A stretch of DNA of 64,000 bases from Brevundimonas sp. (GCF_019636155.1 NZ_JAHBYB010000002.1:1-64000), one strand, 5' to 3'. Positions 1-8,128 are shown, counted from the first letter of the stretch. Made by a program: numbers and translations. Notes: generated by a model not told the origin, from the letters alone.

Positions 1-2222
1 CTGAACCGGCCGGGACCATAGCCGCGCGCCTTGGCCTCGGGCAGGCCGGCGTACCAGTCGCGGATGGGGCCGAAGGCGCCGGTATAGGTGGCGGGGTTGG
101 AGCGCGGGGTGCGGCCGATCGGCGACTGGTCGATGTCGATGACCTTGTCGAAATGCTCCAGCCCCTCGATCCGGTCGAAGGGGGCGGGGGCGTCGGACGC
201 ATTGTTCAGGCGGCGCGCGGCGGCCTTGTACAGGGTCTCGATGGTGAAGGTGGACTTGCCCCCGCCCGACACGCCGGTGATGCAGGTGAAGACCCCGACC
301 GGGATTTCGCCGGTGACGTTCTTCAGATTGTTGCCGGTGGCGCCGCTGATCTTCAGCATCCGCTTGCGGTCGATGGGGCGACGGCCCTCGGGCGGCAGTT
401 CGATCTCGCGCTCGCCGGTCAGATATTTGGCGGTCAGGCTGTTTCCATTGGCCATGACCTGTTCGGGCGTGCCCTGGGCGCAGATTTCGCCGCCATGCAC
501 CCCGGCGGCGGGCCCCATGTCGATGACATAGTCGGCGGTCAGGATGGCCTCTTCGTCATGCTCGACCACCAGCACCGAGTTGCCCAGGTCGCGCAGGCCG
601 CGAAGACTGTCCAGCAGCCGGGTGTTGTCCCGCTGGTGCAGGCCGATGGACGGTTCGTCCAGCACGTAGAGAACGCCGGTCAGGCCCGAGCCGATCTGTG
701 ACGCCAGGCGGATGCGCTGGCTCTCGCCGCCCGACAGGGTGCCGGACGACCGGGACAGGTTCAGATAGTCCAGGCCGACATTGTTCAGGAACCGCAGCCG
801 GTCGGTGATCTCCTTCAGGATGCGCCGGGCGATCTCCATCTGTTTGGCGCTCAGCCGCTCCTCCAGCGTCGAGAACCACAGGAAGGCCCTGGAGATGGAC
901 AGGGTCGAGATGTCGGCGATGTCGGCGGCGTCGATCTTGACGGCCAGGGCCTCGGGCTTCAGCCGCTTGCCGCCGCAGGCCTCGCACGGGGTTTCGGACT
1001 GATAGCGGCCCAGCTCCTCGCGCACCCAGGCGCTGTCGGTCTCGCGCCAGCGGCGTTCCAGGTTCGGCAGGACGCCCTCGAACGGCTTTGACACCTCATA
1101 TTTGCGGGCGTTGTCGTCATAGGTGAATTTGATCTTCTCGGCGCCGGTGCCGTTCAGGATCACCGCGTGCGCCTGGTCCGGCAGGTCGCGCCACGGCTTG
1201 TCCATCGAGAAGCCGTAGTGCCGCGCCAGGGATTGCAGCGTCTGGGTGTACAGGGGTGACGGCCCGCGCGACCAGGGGGCGACGGCGCCGTGATGCAGGC
1301 TCTTGTCGCGGTCGGGGATCACCAGCTCGGCGTCGAAGGCCAGCTTGACCCCCAGGCCGTCACAGACGGGGCAGGCGCCGAAGGGGTTGTTGAACGAGAA
1401 CAGCCGCGGCTCGATCTCGCTGATGGTGAAGCCCGAGACGGGGCAGGCGAACTTCTCGGAGAAGGTGATGCGGCGCGGTTCTTCGCCTTCCGGTGCATTC
1501 GCCCATTCGGCCACGGCGATGCCGTCGGCCAGGCCGAGCGCGGTCTGCAGACTGTCGGCATAGCGGCCTTCCAGCCCGGCCTTGGTGACGATGCGGTCCA
1601 CCACGATGTCGATGTCGTGCTTGAACTTCTTATCCAGGGCGGGGGCGTCTTCGATGGCGTGGAAGGCGCCGTCGATCTTGACGCGCTGGAAGCCCGCGCG
1701 CTGCCACTCGGCCATTTCCTTCCTGTATTCGCCCTTGCGGCCCCGGACGACCGGGGCCAGCAGCATCAGGCGCTCGCCGTCCGGCAGTTCGACCAGCTTG
1801 TCGACCATCTGGCTGACGGTCTGGCTTTCGATGGGCAGGCCGGTGGCGGGGGAATAGGGCACCCCGACCCGCGCCCACAGCAGGCGCATATAGTCGTGGA
1901 TCTCGGTCACCGTGCCGACGGTGGAGCGCGGGTTCTTGGACGTGGTCTTCTGTTCGATCGAGATGGCGGGCGACAGCCCCTCGATCAGGTCCACGTCCGG
2001 CTTGCCCATCAGCTCCAGGAACTGGCGGGCGTAGGCCGACAGGCTTTCGACATAGCGGCGCTGACCCTCGGCATAGATGGTGTCGAAGGCCAGGGACGAC
2101 TTGCCCGAGCCCGACAGGCCGGTCATCACCACCAGCTGGCCGCGTGGGATGTCGACGTCCACGCCCTTGAGATTATGCTCGCGCGCGCCGCGCACGCGGA
2201 TGAAGTCGTGTCTGTCGGTCAT
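1..2222 (-). CDS. uvrA: Excinuclease ABC subunit A, 3' end beyond the window
   Basis: Damage-recognition ATPase of the UvrABC nucleotide excision repair complex. About 740 N-terminal residues are visible; the C-terminal fifth lies past the left edge. Visible in order: first Walker A (GLSGSGKSS, about residues 35-43), the invariant [13 protein letters not shown] stretch, a Cys-containing region (CPVCDGLG), the [14 protein letters not shown] segment, the ABC signature [12 protein letters not shown], a Walker B leading to [11 protein letters not shown], and the second Walker [10 protein letters not shown]. The start is the ATG at 2222-2220, giving [19 protein letters not shown], the normal UvrA beginning. 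A GAAC-N7-GAAC SOS box lies 82-96 bp upstream, so LexA control is likely. Confidence 0.97.
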   Translation of the reverse strand, partial: MTDRHDFIRVRGAREHNLKGVDVDIPRGQLVVMTGLSGSGKSSLAFDTIYAEGQRRYVESLSAYARQFLELMGKPDVDLIEGLSPAISIEQKTTSKNPRSTVGTVTEIHDYMRLLWARVGVPYSPATGLPIESQTVSQMVDKLVELPDGERLMLLAPVVRGRKGEYRKEMAEWQRAGFQRVKIDGAFHAIEDAPALDKKFKHDIDIVVDRIVTKAGLEGRYADSLQTALGLADGIAVAEWANAPEGEEPRRITFSEKFACPVSGFTISEIEPRLFSFNNPFGACPVCDGLGVKLAFDAELVIPDRDKSLHHGAVAPWSRGPSPLYTQTLQSLARHYGFSMDKPWRDLPDQAHAVILNGTGAEKIKFTYDDNARKYEVSKPFEGVLPNLERRWRETDSAWVREELGRYQSETPCEACGGKRLKPEALAVKIDAADIADISTLSISRAFLWFSTLEERLSAKQMEIARRILKEITDRLRFLNNVGLDYLNLSRSSGTLSGGESQRIRLASQIGSGLTGVLYVLDEPSIGLHQRDNTRLLDSLRGLRDLGNSVLVVEHDEEAILTADYVIDMGPAAGVHGGEICAQGTPEQVMANGNSLTAKYLTGEREIELPPEGRRPIDRKRMLKISGATGNNLKNVTGEIPVGVFTCITGVSGGGKSTFTIETLYKAAARRLNNASDAPAPFDRIEGLEHFDKVIDIDQSPIGRTPRSNPATYTGAFGPIRDWYAGLPEAKARGYGPGRF

Positions 2223-2303
2223 CGAAATCCGGGAACGCGAAGGCGCCGGAAGGGGGCCCGGCGCAACACCGCCATATGGGGATCAATTCGGCTGATTCAG
2301 CAA

Positions 2304-2318
2304 GAACAATGTGAGAAC
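2304..2318 (-). promoter_or_regulatory. SOS box (LexA operator) upstream of uvrA
   Basis: On the minus strand the sequence reads GTTC-TCACATT-GTTC, an exact match to the direct-repeat LexA site GTTC-N7-GTTC known for alphaproteobacteria. It sits in the divergent region between uvrA (start 2222, minus) and a small lipoprotein gene (start 2371, plus). uvrA is a classical SOS gene, so position and match agree. The divergent gene could share the control. Confidence 0.85.
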
Positions 2319-2370
2319 ATTGGCGGCACGGCGTAGGCGGTTAGGATTTGGAGACAATGGGGAGTTGCAA

Positions 2371-2838
2371 ATGAAATCCGTGACCGGTCTGGCGGGTCTC
2401 CTGTGCGGCGCCGCGCTTGTCGCCAGTTGCAGCTACAATGCGACCTTCGACGCCAGTGATGAGGCGTTGAATGCGGTGGCGGACGAAAATTTCAGGGATC
2501 TGGCGGCGGGGCGAAACGAGGCGGTGTTGGCCCGCCTGTCGTCCGAGAACAGTCAGGATCAGGCCCGCGCGCAATTGCCCATGCTAAAGGGACTGTTGCC
2601 CGATCTGGAGGCGCCGGATCCGGGGGTGGCGAGTTCGCAGAAGACCAAGTCGAACCAGGGCGAATTCTATGCCGTGCGTCAGGACTATGCCTATCCCGAC
2701 AGGACTGCCCGCGTGGAAACCACCTTCAAGAAAGAAGGCGAGGGGTGGAAGGTTCGCAGCTTCAACGTCAATGTGACCATGCGGCCGGGGGCTGCGCCTG
2801 CGACTAAGGCCGGAGAAACTCCCCCACATTCAGATTGA
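2371..2838 (+). CDS. Small lipoprotein of unknown function
   Basis: 155-residue protein with an N-terminal signal peptide ending in the lipobox VASC (Cys about residue 20), so probably a membrane-anchored periplasmic lipoprotein. The start at ATG 2371 is preferred over an in-frame ATG 60 bp upstream because it puts the signal peptide at the N-terminus and has GGGGAG 7-12 bp before it. The mature part begins with a helix-like stretch and ends in an alternating segment (WKVRSFNVNVTMRP) that suggests a small alpha+beta fold. No family is recognised. Its 3' end overlaps the convergent gene at 2804 by 35 bp. It lies across from uvrA and may share the SOS box region. Confidence 0.75.
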   Translation: MKSVTGLAGLLCGAALVASCSYNATFDASDEALNAVADENFRDLAAGRNEAVLARLSSENSQDQARAQLPMLKGLLPDLEAPDPGVASSQKTKSNQGEFYAVRQDYAYPDRTARVETTFKKEGEGWKVRSFNVNVTMRPGAAPATKAGETPPHSD

Positions 2839-3229
2839 TCTCGCAGCTGTAGGCCTCGCCGTCGCGGCGACAGTAGTCAGCGCCGAACAGGTTGCGCCGG
2901 ACCAGGGTGGTTGAGCGATAGACGGAGCCTTCGAAGGCGAATTCCGAGCCGATCTCGCGGCTGCGGTCGGCCAGGCCGTCGAACATGGCGCGCGCCGGCG
3001 CGCCCTCGCAGACGAAGCGGATCAGTTCGGTGTCGGCGTCGCTGACGCGGTGGAAATGGCCCGTGCGGATGGCCTCCTGAACGCAATCGACGATGAGGCG
3101 GCCGTTGGGCGTCAGATGCTGCGAGGCGATCCGGGTGTAGTCGGGCGGCCCGCTGACCTCTGGCGTGGTGGCGCAGGCGGCCAGCAGGAGGGCCGGCAGG
3201 GTCAGGCGCAGCAGCGCGTCACATCGCAT
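2804..3229 (-). CDS. Small lipoprotein of unknown function
   Basis: 141-residue protein starting MRCDALLRL with a lipobox LLAAC (Cys about residue 18), so a predicted lipoprotein. The mature part contains several cysteines (DCVQEA, FVCEGAP, DYCRRD, SCEIN) that could form disulfides in the periplasm. The start is the ATG at 3229, which overlaps the last 11 bp of the upstream gene (AATGCGATGTGA), a translational-coupling arrangement. An upstream in-frame ATG at 3376 would bury the signal peptide and is rejected. The 3' end overlaps the convergent lipoprotein gene by 35 bp. Function unknown. Confidence 0.75.
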   Translation of the reverse strand: MRCDALLRLTLPALLLAACATTPEVSGPPDYTRIASQHLTPNGRLIVDCVQEAIRTGHFHRVSDADTELIRFVCEGAPARAMFDGLADRSREIGSEFAFEGSVYRSTTLVRRNLFGADYCRRDGEAYSCEINLNVGEFLRP

Positions 3230-3905
3230 TGGCGGGGTCCCGGAAGTGGAAGAGGGCCACGAGGATGACGGCCACCGGATCGCGGTCGGCCGAACCGGCG
3301 GGCGGCAGGTAGAAGGTGGGACGCAGGCCGCCCAGGGCGACGCCGCCCAGGTCCACGCCATTCTCGCTGACGACATAGCCCAGGGTGCGGCCGCCGGCCC
3401 AGGGCAGGGCGCCGACCTGGCGGGTCTCGAAGCGGAAGGTGCGCCCGCCCCAGACCATTTCGCCGGCGCGCTGGGGCTGTTGCAGCCGTGCCATCACGCC
3501 GGCGCCGCGCGACAGGGCCAGGCTGAGCCGGGCGTCGGCGGGGGCGGCGCCGGAGAAGGCGCAGGTGTAGGCCAGGTCCTCGCGCTGGAACTCGATCCAC
3601 AGCAGGCGGGTGTGGGCCTCGCCGCCCTGGCAGCTGGCCTGGACGTCGCCGAGGCTGGGGGAGACGATGTTGAAGTCCGAACTGGAGATCTGGCTGCGGT
3701 GGGTCGGCGCGCGCACCGAGCGTTCGCGGCTGGAGGCCGAGCCGGTGTATTCGCCGACGGCGAAGCCGGGCCGGAACAGGCTGGGGCCGCGTCGGCCCTC
3801 CAGGAACACCCGCTCGGTGCGGTCCGCGAAGGGGGTGGTGGGTTCCTGGGCCTGGACGGCGCTGCCGGTCAGGGCCAGCAGGGTGGCGATGATGATGGCG
3901 CGCAT
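3219..3905 (-). CDS. Exported protein of unknown function
   Basis: 228-residue protein with a clear Sec signal peptide (MRAIIIATLLALTGSAVQAQ, cleavage after AQA). The remainder is soluble and beta-rich by eye, with two cysteines (ASCQGG and YTCAFSG) spaced as a possible disulfide. It is first in a two-gene unit with the downstream lipoprotein, overlapping it by 11 bp, so the two are probably made together and may act together in the envelope. I do not recognise the family. Confidence 0.75.
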   Translation of the reverse strand: MRAIIIATLLALTGSAVQAQEPTTPFADRTERVFLEGRRGPSLFRPGFAVGEYTGSASSRERSVRAPTHRSQISSSDFNIVSPSLGDVQASCQGGEAHTRLLWIEFQREDLAYTCAFSGAAPADARLSLALSRGAGVMARLQQPQRAGEMVWGGRTFRFETRQVGALPWAGGRTLGYVVSENGVDLGGVALGGLRPTFYLPPAGSADRDPVAVILVALFHFRDPANAM

Positions 3906-4023
3906 GGTCGAACCTCCCCATCGGACGACGGCGTTATCCTAAACCCGCACGGCCGCGCTTGCCAGCGGGAAGGTTTGGCCCCATCTTCGATGTCTCGGCT
4001 TAGTGAGTTTGGAGGCCACGAAC

Positions 4024-4161
4024 ATGATCAGCGCCCTGGAAATCGGTTTCGCCCTTTCCGCGCCGCTGCTGGTGTTCGCCTATGTCCTCGCCCAACCCAA
4101 GCCGAAGCCTGTCCGCATCCGCACTCGTGACGCTGAACGGCGTCGCGGCCCGCACGCCTGA
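4024..4161 (+). CDS. Possible 45-residue membrane peptide or leader overlapping the ABC-F gene
   Basis: A short open frame starts at ATG 4024, seven bases after a strong GGAGG (4012-4016), and encodes one hydrophobic segment (ALSAPLLVFAYVLA) followed by a very basic tail (KPKPVRIRTRDAERRR). It overlaps the first 80 bp of the ABC-F gene in another frame, and the ABC-F ATG at 4082 has no visible ribosome binding site of its own. It could be a small single-pass membrane protein, or a leader whose translation couples to the ABC-F gene. Codon use alone cannot prove it is made. Confidence 0.4.
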   Translation: MISALEIGFALSAPLLVFAYVLAQPKPKPVRIRTRDAERRRGPHA

Positions 4162-5752
4162 CGGCCACACCCTATTTGAAGACCTGAGCCTGGCCATCGG
4201 GCGCGAGCGCACGGCCGTCGTCGGCCGCAACGGGGCCGGCAAGACCACCCTTTTGCGTCTGATCGCCGGGCTGGATGCGCCCGCCGAAGGCACGGTCACG
4301 CGCGCCGGAAGCGTCGGCTGGCTGGCGCAGGTCGCGGCGCCGGGGCCGGACGAGACGGTGGCCGACACCCTGGGCGCCGGGCCGGGCCTGGCCGTGCTGG
4401 CGCGGGTGCTGGCGGGCGAGGGGACGGCGGACGACCTGGCCCAGGCGGACTGGACGCTGGAGGGGCGTGTGGGAGAGGTCATGGGCCAGGTCGGGCTGGC
4501 GGACCTGCCTCTGGACCGGCTGACGGAGACCCTGAGCGGTGGGGAGCAGACGCGGGCGCGCCTGGCGGCCCTGCTGCTGGCGGCGCCGGACCTGATCGTG
4601 CTGGACGAGCCGACCAATAATCTGGACGCCGAGGCCCGGGCGGTGGTCGCCCGGGTGCTGGAGACCTGGCGCGGCGGGGCGGTGGTGGTCAGCCATGACC
4701 GGGCGTTGCTGCGGCAGGTGGACCGGATCGTGGAGCTGTCGAGCCTGGGCGCGCGCGTCCATGGCGGCGGCTGGGATCTGTATGCCGAACGACGGGCGGC
4801 CGAGCGGGCCTTGGCCGAACAGACGCTGGATGCGGCGGAACGCGACGCCGACCGGGCGGGGCGTGAGCGCCAGCGGGCGGTCGAGGCGCGGGCGCGACGG
4901 GATCGGGCCGGCAGGGCCTATGCGGCGTCCGGCTCGGCCCCGAAGATCCTGCTGGGCGGGATGAAGCGGCGGGCGGAAGAGAGCGCGGGCAAGGAGAGCC
5001 GGCTGGCTGACCGGAAGGCAGAGGCGGCCCAGGCCGATCTGGACGCGGCCCAGGCGGCGGTCGAACGGGTGCGGCGGCTGGAGATACCGATGCCGCCGAC
5101 GGGTCTGGCGGCGGGGACGGTGGTGGTCAGCCCCCGCGTCTCCTCCCTATCAACGATGGGGGGGTGGATCGGCGGCGAAAGCCGACGAGACGGAGGGGGT
5201 CTTCGTGTCACACAGAACCCCTCCACCGCTTCGCGGTCCGCCTCCCCACGGAGTGGGGAGGAGACGCGGGGGCTGTCCATCACCGGGCCGGAGCGGATCG
5301 CGGTGACCGGCCCCAACGGCAGCGGCAAGACCACCCTGTTGCGTCGGATCGTGGAGGCGGCCCGGGTGGAGGCGGCGCTGCTGGACCAGCATGCGGATGT
5401 CCTTAGGCCCGAGGAGACGTTGCTGGAGGCCTATCGGCGGATCAATCCGGAGGCGACGCCGAACCAGGCCCAGGCGGCCCTGGCGCGGTTCCTGTTCCGC
5501 AATACGGCGGCCCAGAGGGTGGTGGGGACGCTGTCGGGCGGGGAGCGTCTGAGGGCGGGCCTGGCCTGTGCGATGACGGGGGCGCGGCCGCCGCGCCTGC
5601 TGTTGCTGGACGAGCCGACCAACCATCTGGACCTCGACTCCATCGAGGCGGTGGAGGCGGGCTTGCGAGCCTATGACGGGGCCCTCGTCGTGGTCAGCCA
5701 CGACGAGGACTTTCTGGAGGCCATCGGCGTCGATCGCCGGATCGAACTTTAG
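4082..5752 (+). CDS. ABC-F family ATPase with an in-frame repeat insertion
   Basis: 556-residue soluble protein with two ABC domains and no membrane segment, the ABC-F layout (ribosome-associated translation factors and antibiotic-resistance proteins). Domain 1: Walker A GRNGAGKTT, signature LSGGEQTRARLA, Walker B with DEPTNNLD. A basic coiled-coil linker follows (about residues 235-335). Domain 2: Walker A GPNGSGKTT, signature LSGGERLRAGLA, Walker B DEPTNHLD, then VVSHDEDF. Residues about 350-398 are encoded by a palindromic repeat (5128-5275) that sits where the first strands and the aromatic A-loop of domain 2 should be. The domain-2 stretch between Walker A and LLDQH is also short. Function may be kept, altered or lost. 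Start at ATG 4082 is tentative; GTG 4127 is an alternative. Confidence 0.85.
   Translation: MSSPNPSRSLSASALVTLNGVAARTPDGHTLFEDLSLAIGRERTAVVGRNGAGKTTLLRLIAGLDAPAEGTVTRAGSVGWLAQVAAPGPDETVADTLGAGPGLAVLARVLAGEGTADDLAQADWTLEGRVGEVMGQVGLADLPLDRLTETLSGGEQTRARLAALLLAAPDLIVLDEPTNNLDAEARAVVARVLETWRGGAVVVSHDRALLRQVDRIVELSSLGARVHGGGWDLYAERRAAERALAEQTLDAAERDADRAGRERQRAVEARARRDRAGRAYAASGSAPKILLGGMKRRAEESAGKESRLADRKAEAAQADLDAAQAAVERVRRLEIPMPPTGLAAGTVVVSPRVSSLSTMGGWIGGESRRDGGGLRVTQNPSTASRSASPRSGEETRGLSITGPERIAVTGPNGSGKTTLLRRIVEAARVEAALLDQHADVLRPEETLLEAYRRINPEATPNQAQAALARFLFRNTAAQRVVGTLSGGERLRAGLACAMTGARPPRLLLLDEPTNHLDLDSIEAVEAGLRAYDGALVVVSHDEDFLEAIGVDRRIEL
5128..5275. repeat. 148-bp palindromic repeat element inside the ABC-F coding region
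   Basis: The ends form a perfect 20-bp inverted repeat (5128-5147 and 5256-5275; core CCCCCGCGTCTCCTCCC and its complement). Inside is a second hairpin, CCTCCCCA-CGGAG-TGGGGAGG (5241-5261). Part of the interior (GAGACGGAGGGGGTCTTCGT) resembles the repeat stretch near 21100-21155, so this is a member of a dispersed family rather than native ABC-F sequence. It is open in the ABC-F frame and adds about 49 residues rich in Ser, Gly and Arg. This recalls the Rickettsia palindromic elements that insert in-frame in genes. Confidence 0.8.
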
Positions 5753-6180
5753 GCCGCGGACGGGTCGCCCATGGTGTTGATCATCCAGGGCACGCCGAAC
5801 CTGTCGATGAAGTTGCCGTAGCCCGGCGACCAGAAGGTGGGGGCGAAATCCATGATGACCTGGCCGCCCTCGGACAGGGCGTCGAAGATGCGTTTGGCCT
5901 CGGCGCCGTCTTCATAGTGCAGGGTGACGTCGAAGCCGTTCTTGGGCTTGTCGATGTTAGGCGCCCAGTCCGTGTCCATGTCGGCGCCCATGATCGACTG
6001 GTCGCCGACGTCGAGCCAGGCGTGCATAAGCCAGTCCTTGTACTGGGGTCCGACCGGCATATCGGGCGGGCCTTCGCCATAGGGAAAGGCGGCGGTGATC
6101 TTGCCGCCCAGGACGCGGGCGTAGAATTCGAAGGCTTCCTTGCATTGGCCGCGGAAGGACAGGCTGGTGACGATCTTCAT
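5749..6180 (-). CDS. VOC/PhnB-like glyoxalase-fold protein
   Basis: 143-residue protein of the vicinal-oxygen-chelate superfamily, PhnB-like branch (often annotated as glyoxalase or 3-demethylubiquinone methyltransferase-like). Typical features: N-terminal SLSFRGQCKEAFEFYARVLGG, the ALSEGGQVIMDFAPTFWSPGYG segment, and the closing FIDRFGVPWMIN. The start at ATG 6180 gives MKIVTSL. It is the last gene of an ArsR-SRPBCC-SRPBCC-VOC cluster on the minus strand, 11 bp after the preceding gene, and its 3' end overlaps the convergent ABC-F gene by 4 bp. Substrate unknown; this kind of cluster is common in soil bacteria. Confidence 0.9.
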   Translation of the reverse strand: MKIVTSLSFRGQCKEAFEFYARVLGGKITAAFPYGEGPPDMPVGPQYKDWLMHAWLDVGDQSIMGADMDTDWAPNIDKPKNGFDVTLHYEDGAEAKRIFDALSEGGQVIMDFAPTFWSPGYGNFIDRFGVPWMINTMGDPSAA

Positions 6181-6191
6181 GACGGTCGCTC

Positions 6192-6695
6192 CTATTCGAG
6201 GGTCTTGAGGAAGGCTTCGAGCCGGTCGGCGGTGCTGTTCCAGCCGTAGGCGTGGCCGGTCAGGCTGGGTTCCGACTTGAGGCCCAGGTGGGTGAAGCGC
6301 ATGTGCGTGTGGCCGTCGGCGGTCTCGTCGAACTGAACGGTGACCAGGGTATCGACGGGCGGGCCGTCCTCGTGGCTGTCGTCCCATCTGAAGGTGAAGA
6401 CGAGGCGGCGGGGCGGGTCGATCTCGCGATAGGTTCCGCCCTGCCACAGGACGTCGTCGCTGTCCGCCGACTTCAGGCAGGCGCGCCAGGCGCCGCCGAC
6501 GCGCAGGTCCTGCTCGACCTTGATGGCCGGCCATTCGACGGGGCCGAGCCACAGGACCACGACCTCCGGTCGGGTCCAGGCGCGCCAGACCAGTTCGCGC
6601 GGGGCGTCGAACACCCGCTCCATATGCAGCACCAGGTCCGTCATCGGCGGCAGGGGCGGCAGGTCGGCTTGGGGCGGATGTTCGACGTGGGTCAT
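6192..6695 (-). CDS. SRPBCC (AHSA1-like) domain protein
   Basis: 167-residue protein with an activator-of-Hsp90-ATPase-1-like START/SRPBCC fold. The family pattern is clear: VFDAPRELVWRAWTRPEVVVLWLGP near the N-terminus, GGAWRAC, YREIDPPRRLVFTF, and the C-terminal helix ending DRLEAFLKTLE. Such proteins bind small hydrophobic ligands; a specific substrate cannot be read from sequence. It is preceded by 4 bp from a paralogous gene and followed by the VOC gene, all under the ArsR-type regulator at 7184-7534. The two SRPBCC genes look like an old tandem duplication. Confidence 0.92.
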   Translation of the reverse strand: MTHVEHPPQADLPPLPPMTDLVLHMERVFDAPRELVWRAWTRPEVVVLWLGPVEWPAIKVEQDLRVGGAWRACLKSADSDDVLWQGGTYREIDPPRRLVFTFRWDDSHEDGPPVDTLVTVQFDETADGHTHMRFTHLGLKSEPSLTGHAYGWNSTADRLEAFLKTLE

Positions 6696-6699
6696 GATT

Positions 6700-7200
6700 T
6701 CAGAACGTCTTCAGCAGTTCGGCCAGCTGATCGGCGGCGGCGCCCCAGCCGTCGTGGAAGCCCATCTGTTCGTGCTGTTTCATCGTCGCCTCGTTCCAGT
6801 GACGGGCGGTGGCGACATATTCGGTGCGGCCGTCCGCCAGGGGCGTCAGTTCCACCGTGCCGACCATGAAGGGCTGGCCGGCGGGCCTCCAGTCGGGGGT
6901 GAAGGCGTCGGTGGTGGTCCATTTCCTGTGCGGGACGACCTCGAGGAAGACGCCCGAGTTGGGCATGACCTCGCCGTCCGGGCCGTGCATGACGAAATTC
7001 ATCCGGCCGCCGGGGCGCGGTTCGATGATCGCGTCGGTGACATACCAGGGCTTGGGGCAGAACCATTGCTGAAGCAGGGCCGGCTCCATCCAGGCGCGCC
7101 AGATCTTTTCGGGCGAGGCGTCGAAGACCCGGCGCAGGACTAGGTCATATTCATGGGCCACGCCGTCGGTGAGGCAGGGATTGTCAGTGTCCTGGGCCAT
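6700..7200 (-). CDS. SRPBCC (AHSA1-like) domain protein, second copy
   Basis: 166-residue SRPBCC protein with the family pattern VFDASPEKIWRAWMEPALLQQWF, GGRMNFVMHGPDG, LEVVPHRKWTTTDAF and a C-terminal helix with WGAAADQLAELLKTF. It overlaps the 3' end of the ArsR-type regulator gene by 17 bp, so translation is probably coupled to it. Together with the next SRPBCC gene and the VOC gene it makes a four-gene operon controlled by the regulator. Ligand unknown. Confidence 0.92.
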   Translation of the reverse strand: MAQDTDNPCLTDGVAHEYDLVLRRVFDASPEKIWRAWMEPALLQQWFCPKPWYVTDAIIEPRPGGRMNFVMHGPDGEVMPNSGVFLEVVPHRKWTTTDAFTPDWRPAGQPFMVGTVELTPLADGRTEYVATARHWNEATMKQHEQMGFHDGWGAAADQLAELLKTF

Positions 7201-7534
7201 CGGTCTTTCCTTTCTGAACCTGGCGGAGATAGGCGTCGAGACGGTCGAAGCTGGCGTCCCAGAAGCGGCGGTAGTGTTCGAGCCAGTCGGCCACGGTCTT
7301 CAGGCCTTCGGGCTGCAGTCGGGCGGGGCGCCACTGGGCCTCGCGCCCGCGGGTGATGAGGCCCGCCTTTTCCAGCACCTTGAGATGTTTGGTGATGGCC
7401 GGGCCGCTGATGTCGAAGGGGGCGGCGAGATCGCCCACCGTGGCCTCGCCCTCGGTCAGGCGAGCCAGGATGGCGCGGCGGGTCGGGTCGGCAAGGGCCG
7501 AGAAGACGGCGTCCAGTCTGGCCTGAGAGTCCAT
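7184..7534 (-). CDS. ArsR-family winged-helix repressor
   Basis: 116-residue transcription regulator with the ArsR/SmtB winged helix: FSALADPTRRAILARL, recognition helix region DISGPAITKHLKVLEKAGLI, then the wing TRGREAQWRPARL. There is no metal-binding ELCVCDL-type cysteine pair, so it belongs to the metal-independent branch usually linked to SRPBCC genes. The C-terminal WLEHYRRFWDASFDRLDAYL is the usual dimer helix of this branch. It is first in its operon, overlaps the SRPBCC gene by 17 bp, and probably binds its own promoter at about 7547-7578. Confidence 0.93.
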   Translation of the reverse strand: MDSQARLDAVFSALADPTRRAILARLTEGEATVGDLAAPFDISGPAITKHLKVLEKAGLITRGREAQWRPARLQPEGLKTVADWLEHYRRFWDASFDRLDAYLRQVQKGKTDGPGH

Positions 7535-7546
7535 CGGCGGCGGTCT

Positions 7547-7578
7547 CGTTTATATATAACCATTTAGTTAAATAAAGG
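7547..7578 (-). promoter_or_regulatory. AT-rich promoter/operator of the ArsR operon
   Basis: A sharply AT-rich stretch directly upstream of the ArsR start, unusual in this GC-rich window. It contains the short inverted repeat TAAC-N6-GTTA (7557-7570) and a TATATA run that could act as a -10 element on the minus strand. Autorepression at this site is the usual arrangement for ArsR-SRPBCC operons; binding itself is inferred. Confidence 0.6.
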
Positions 7579-7654
7579 AGCGGGCACGATAGTCAAGAAC
7601 CGTTTCCGCCTGGCCGGCGAACCTCCTAGGGTAGGGGTGAAGGGAGACCGACCG

Positions 7655-8128
7655 ATGAGCCTGACCGCCGCCCTGTTCGCCGCCGTCCTGATGCAGGCCG
7701 CGCCCGATCCCGCCGCCGCCGAGGTGGCCGATGTGCTGGACCGGCTGAACGCCGCCTCATCCTCGGCCGACGCCCAGGCCTATTTCGGCCTGTTCACGCC
7801 AGAAGCGCGGTTCGTGGGCACGGATGCGTCGGAACACTGGACCGTCGATGAGCTGAGGGCCTATGCCCGCGCCGCCTTCGACAGCGGGCGGGGCTGGTCC
7901 TATCCGGCGACCGACCGGGTCATCACCATCGCCGACATCGACTGCCGCTGCATCGCCTGGTTCGAGGAGAAGCTGACCAACGCCAACTATGGCGAGACGC
8001 GCGGATCGGGCGTGATGCGCAAGACCGCAGACGGCTGGAAGATCGAACAGTATGTCCTCAGCTTCGCCGTGCCCAACGACCGGGCCGAGGCGGTGGTGGC
8101 GGCCGTGCGGAACGCCGACGCCGACTGA
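7655..8128 (+). CDS. Exported SnoaL/NTF2-like domain protein
   Basis: 157-residue protein with a signal peptide (MSLTAALFAAVLMQAAPDPAAA) and an NTF2-like fold of the SnoaL type: ADVLDRLNAASSSADAQAYFGLFTPEARFVGTD is the typical cone-fold N-terminus, and GSGVMRKTADGWKIEQYVLSF the typical last strands. Start at ATG 7655, with AAGGGAGA just before it, is preferred over ATG 7637 because it begins the signal peptide. Its stop overlaps the recO start (TGATG). Probably a periplasmic binding or small enzyme domain; substrate unknown. Confidence 0.85.
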   Translation: MSLTAALFAAVLMQAAPDPAAAEVADVLDRLNAASSSADAQAYFGLFTPEARFVGTDASEHWTVDELRAYARAAFDSGRGWSYPATDRVITIADIDCRCIAWFEEKLTNANYGETRGSGVMRKTADGWKIEQYVLSFAVPNDRAEAVVAAVRNADAD

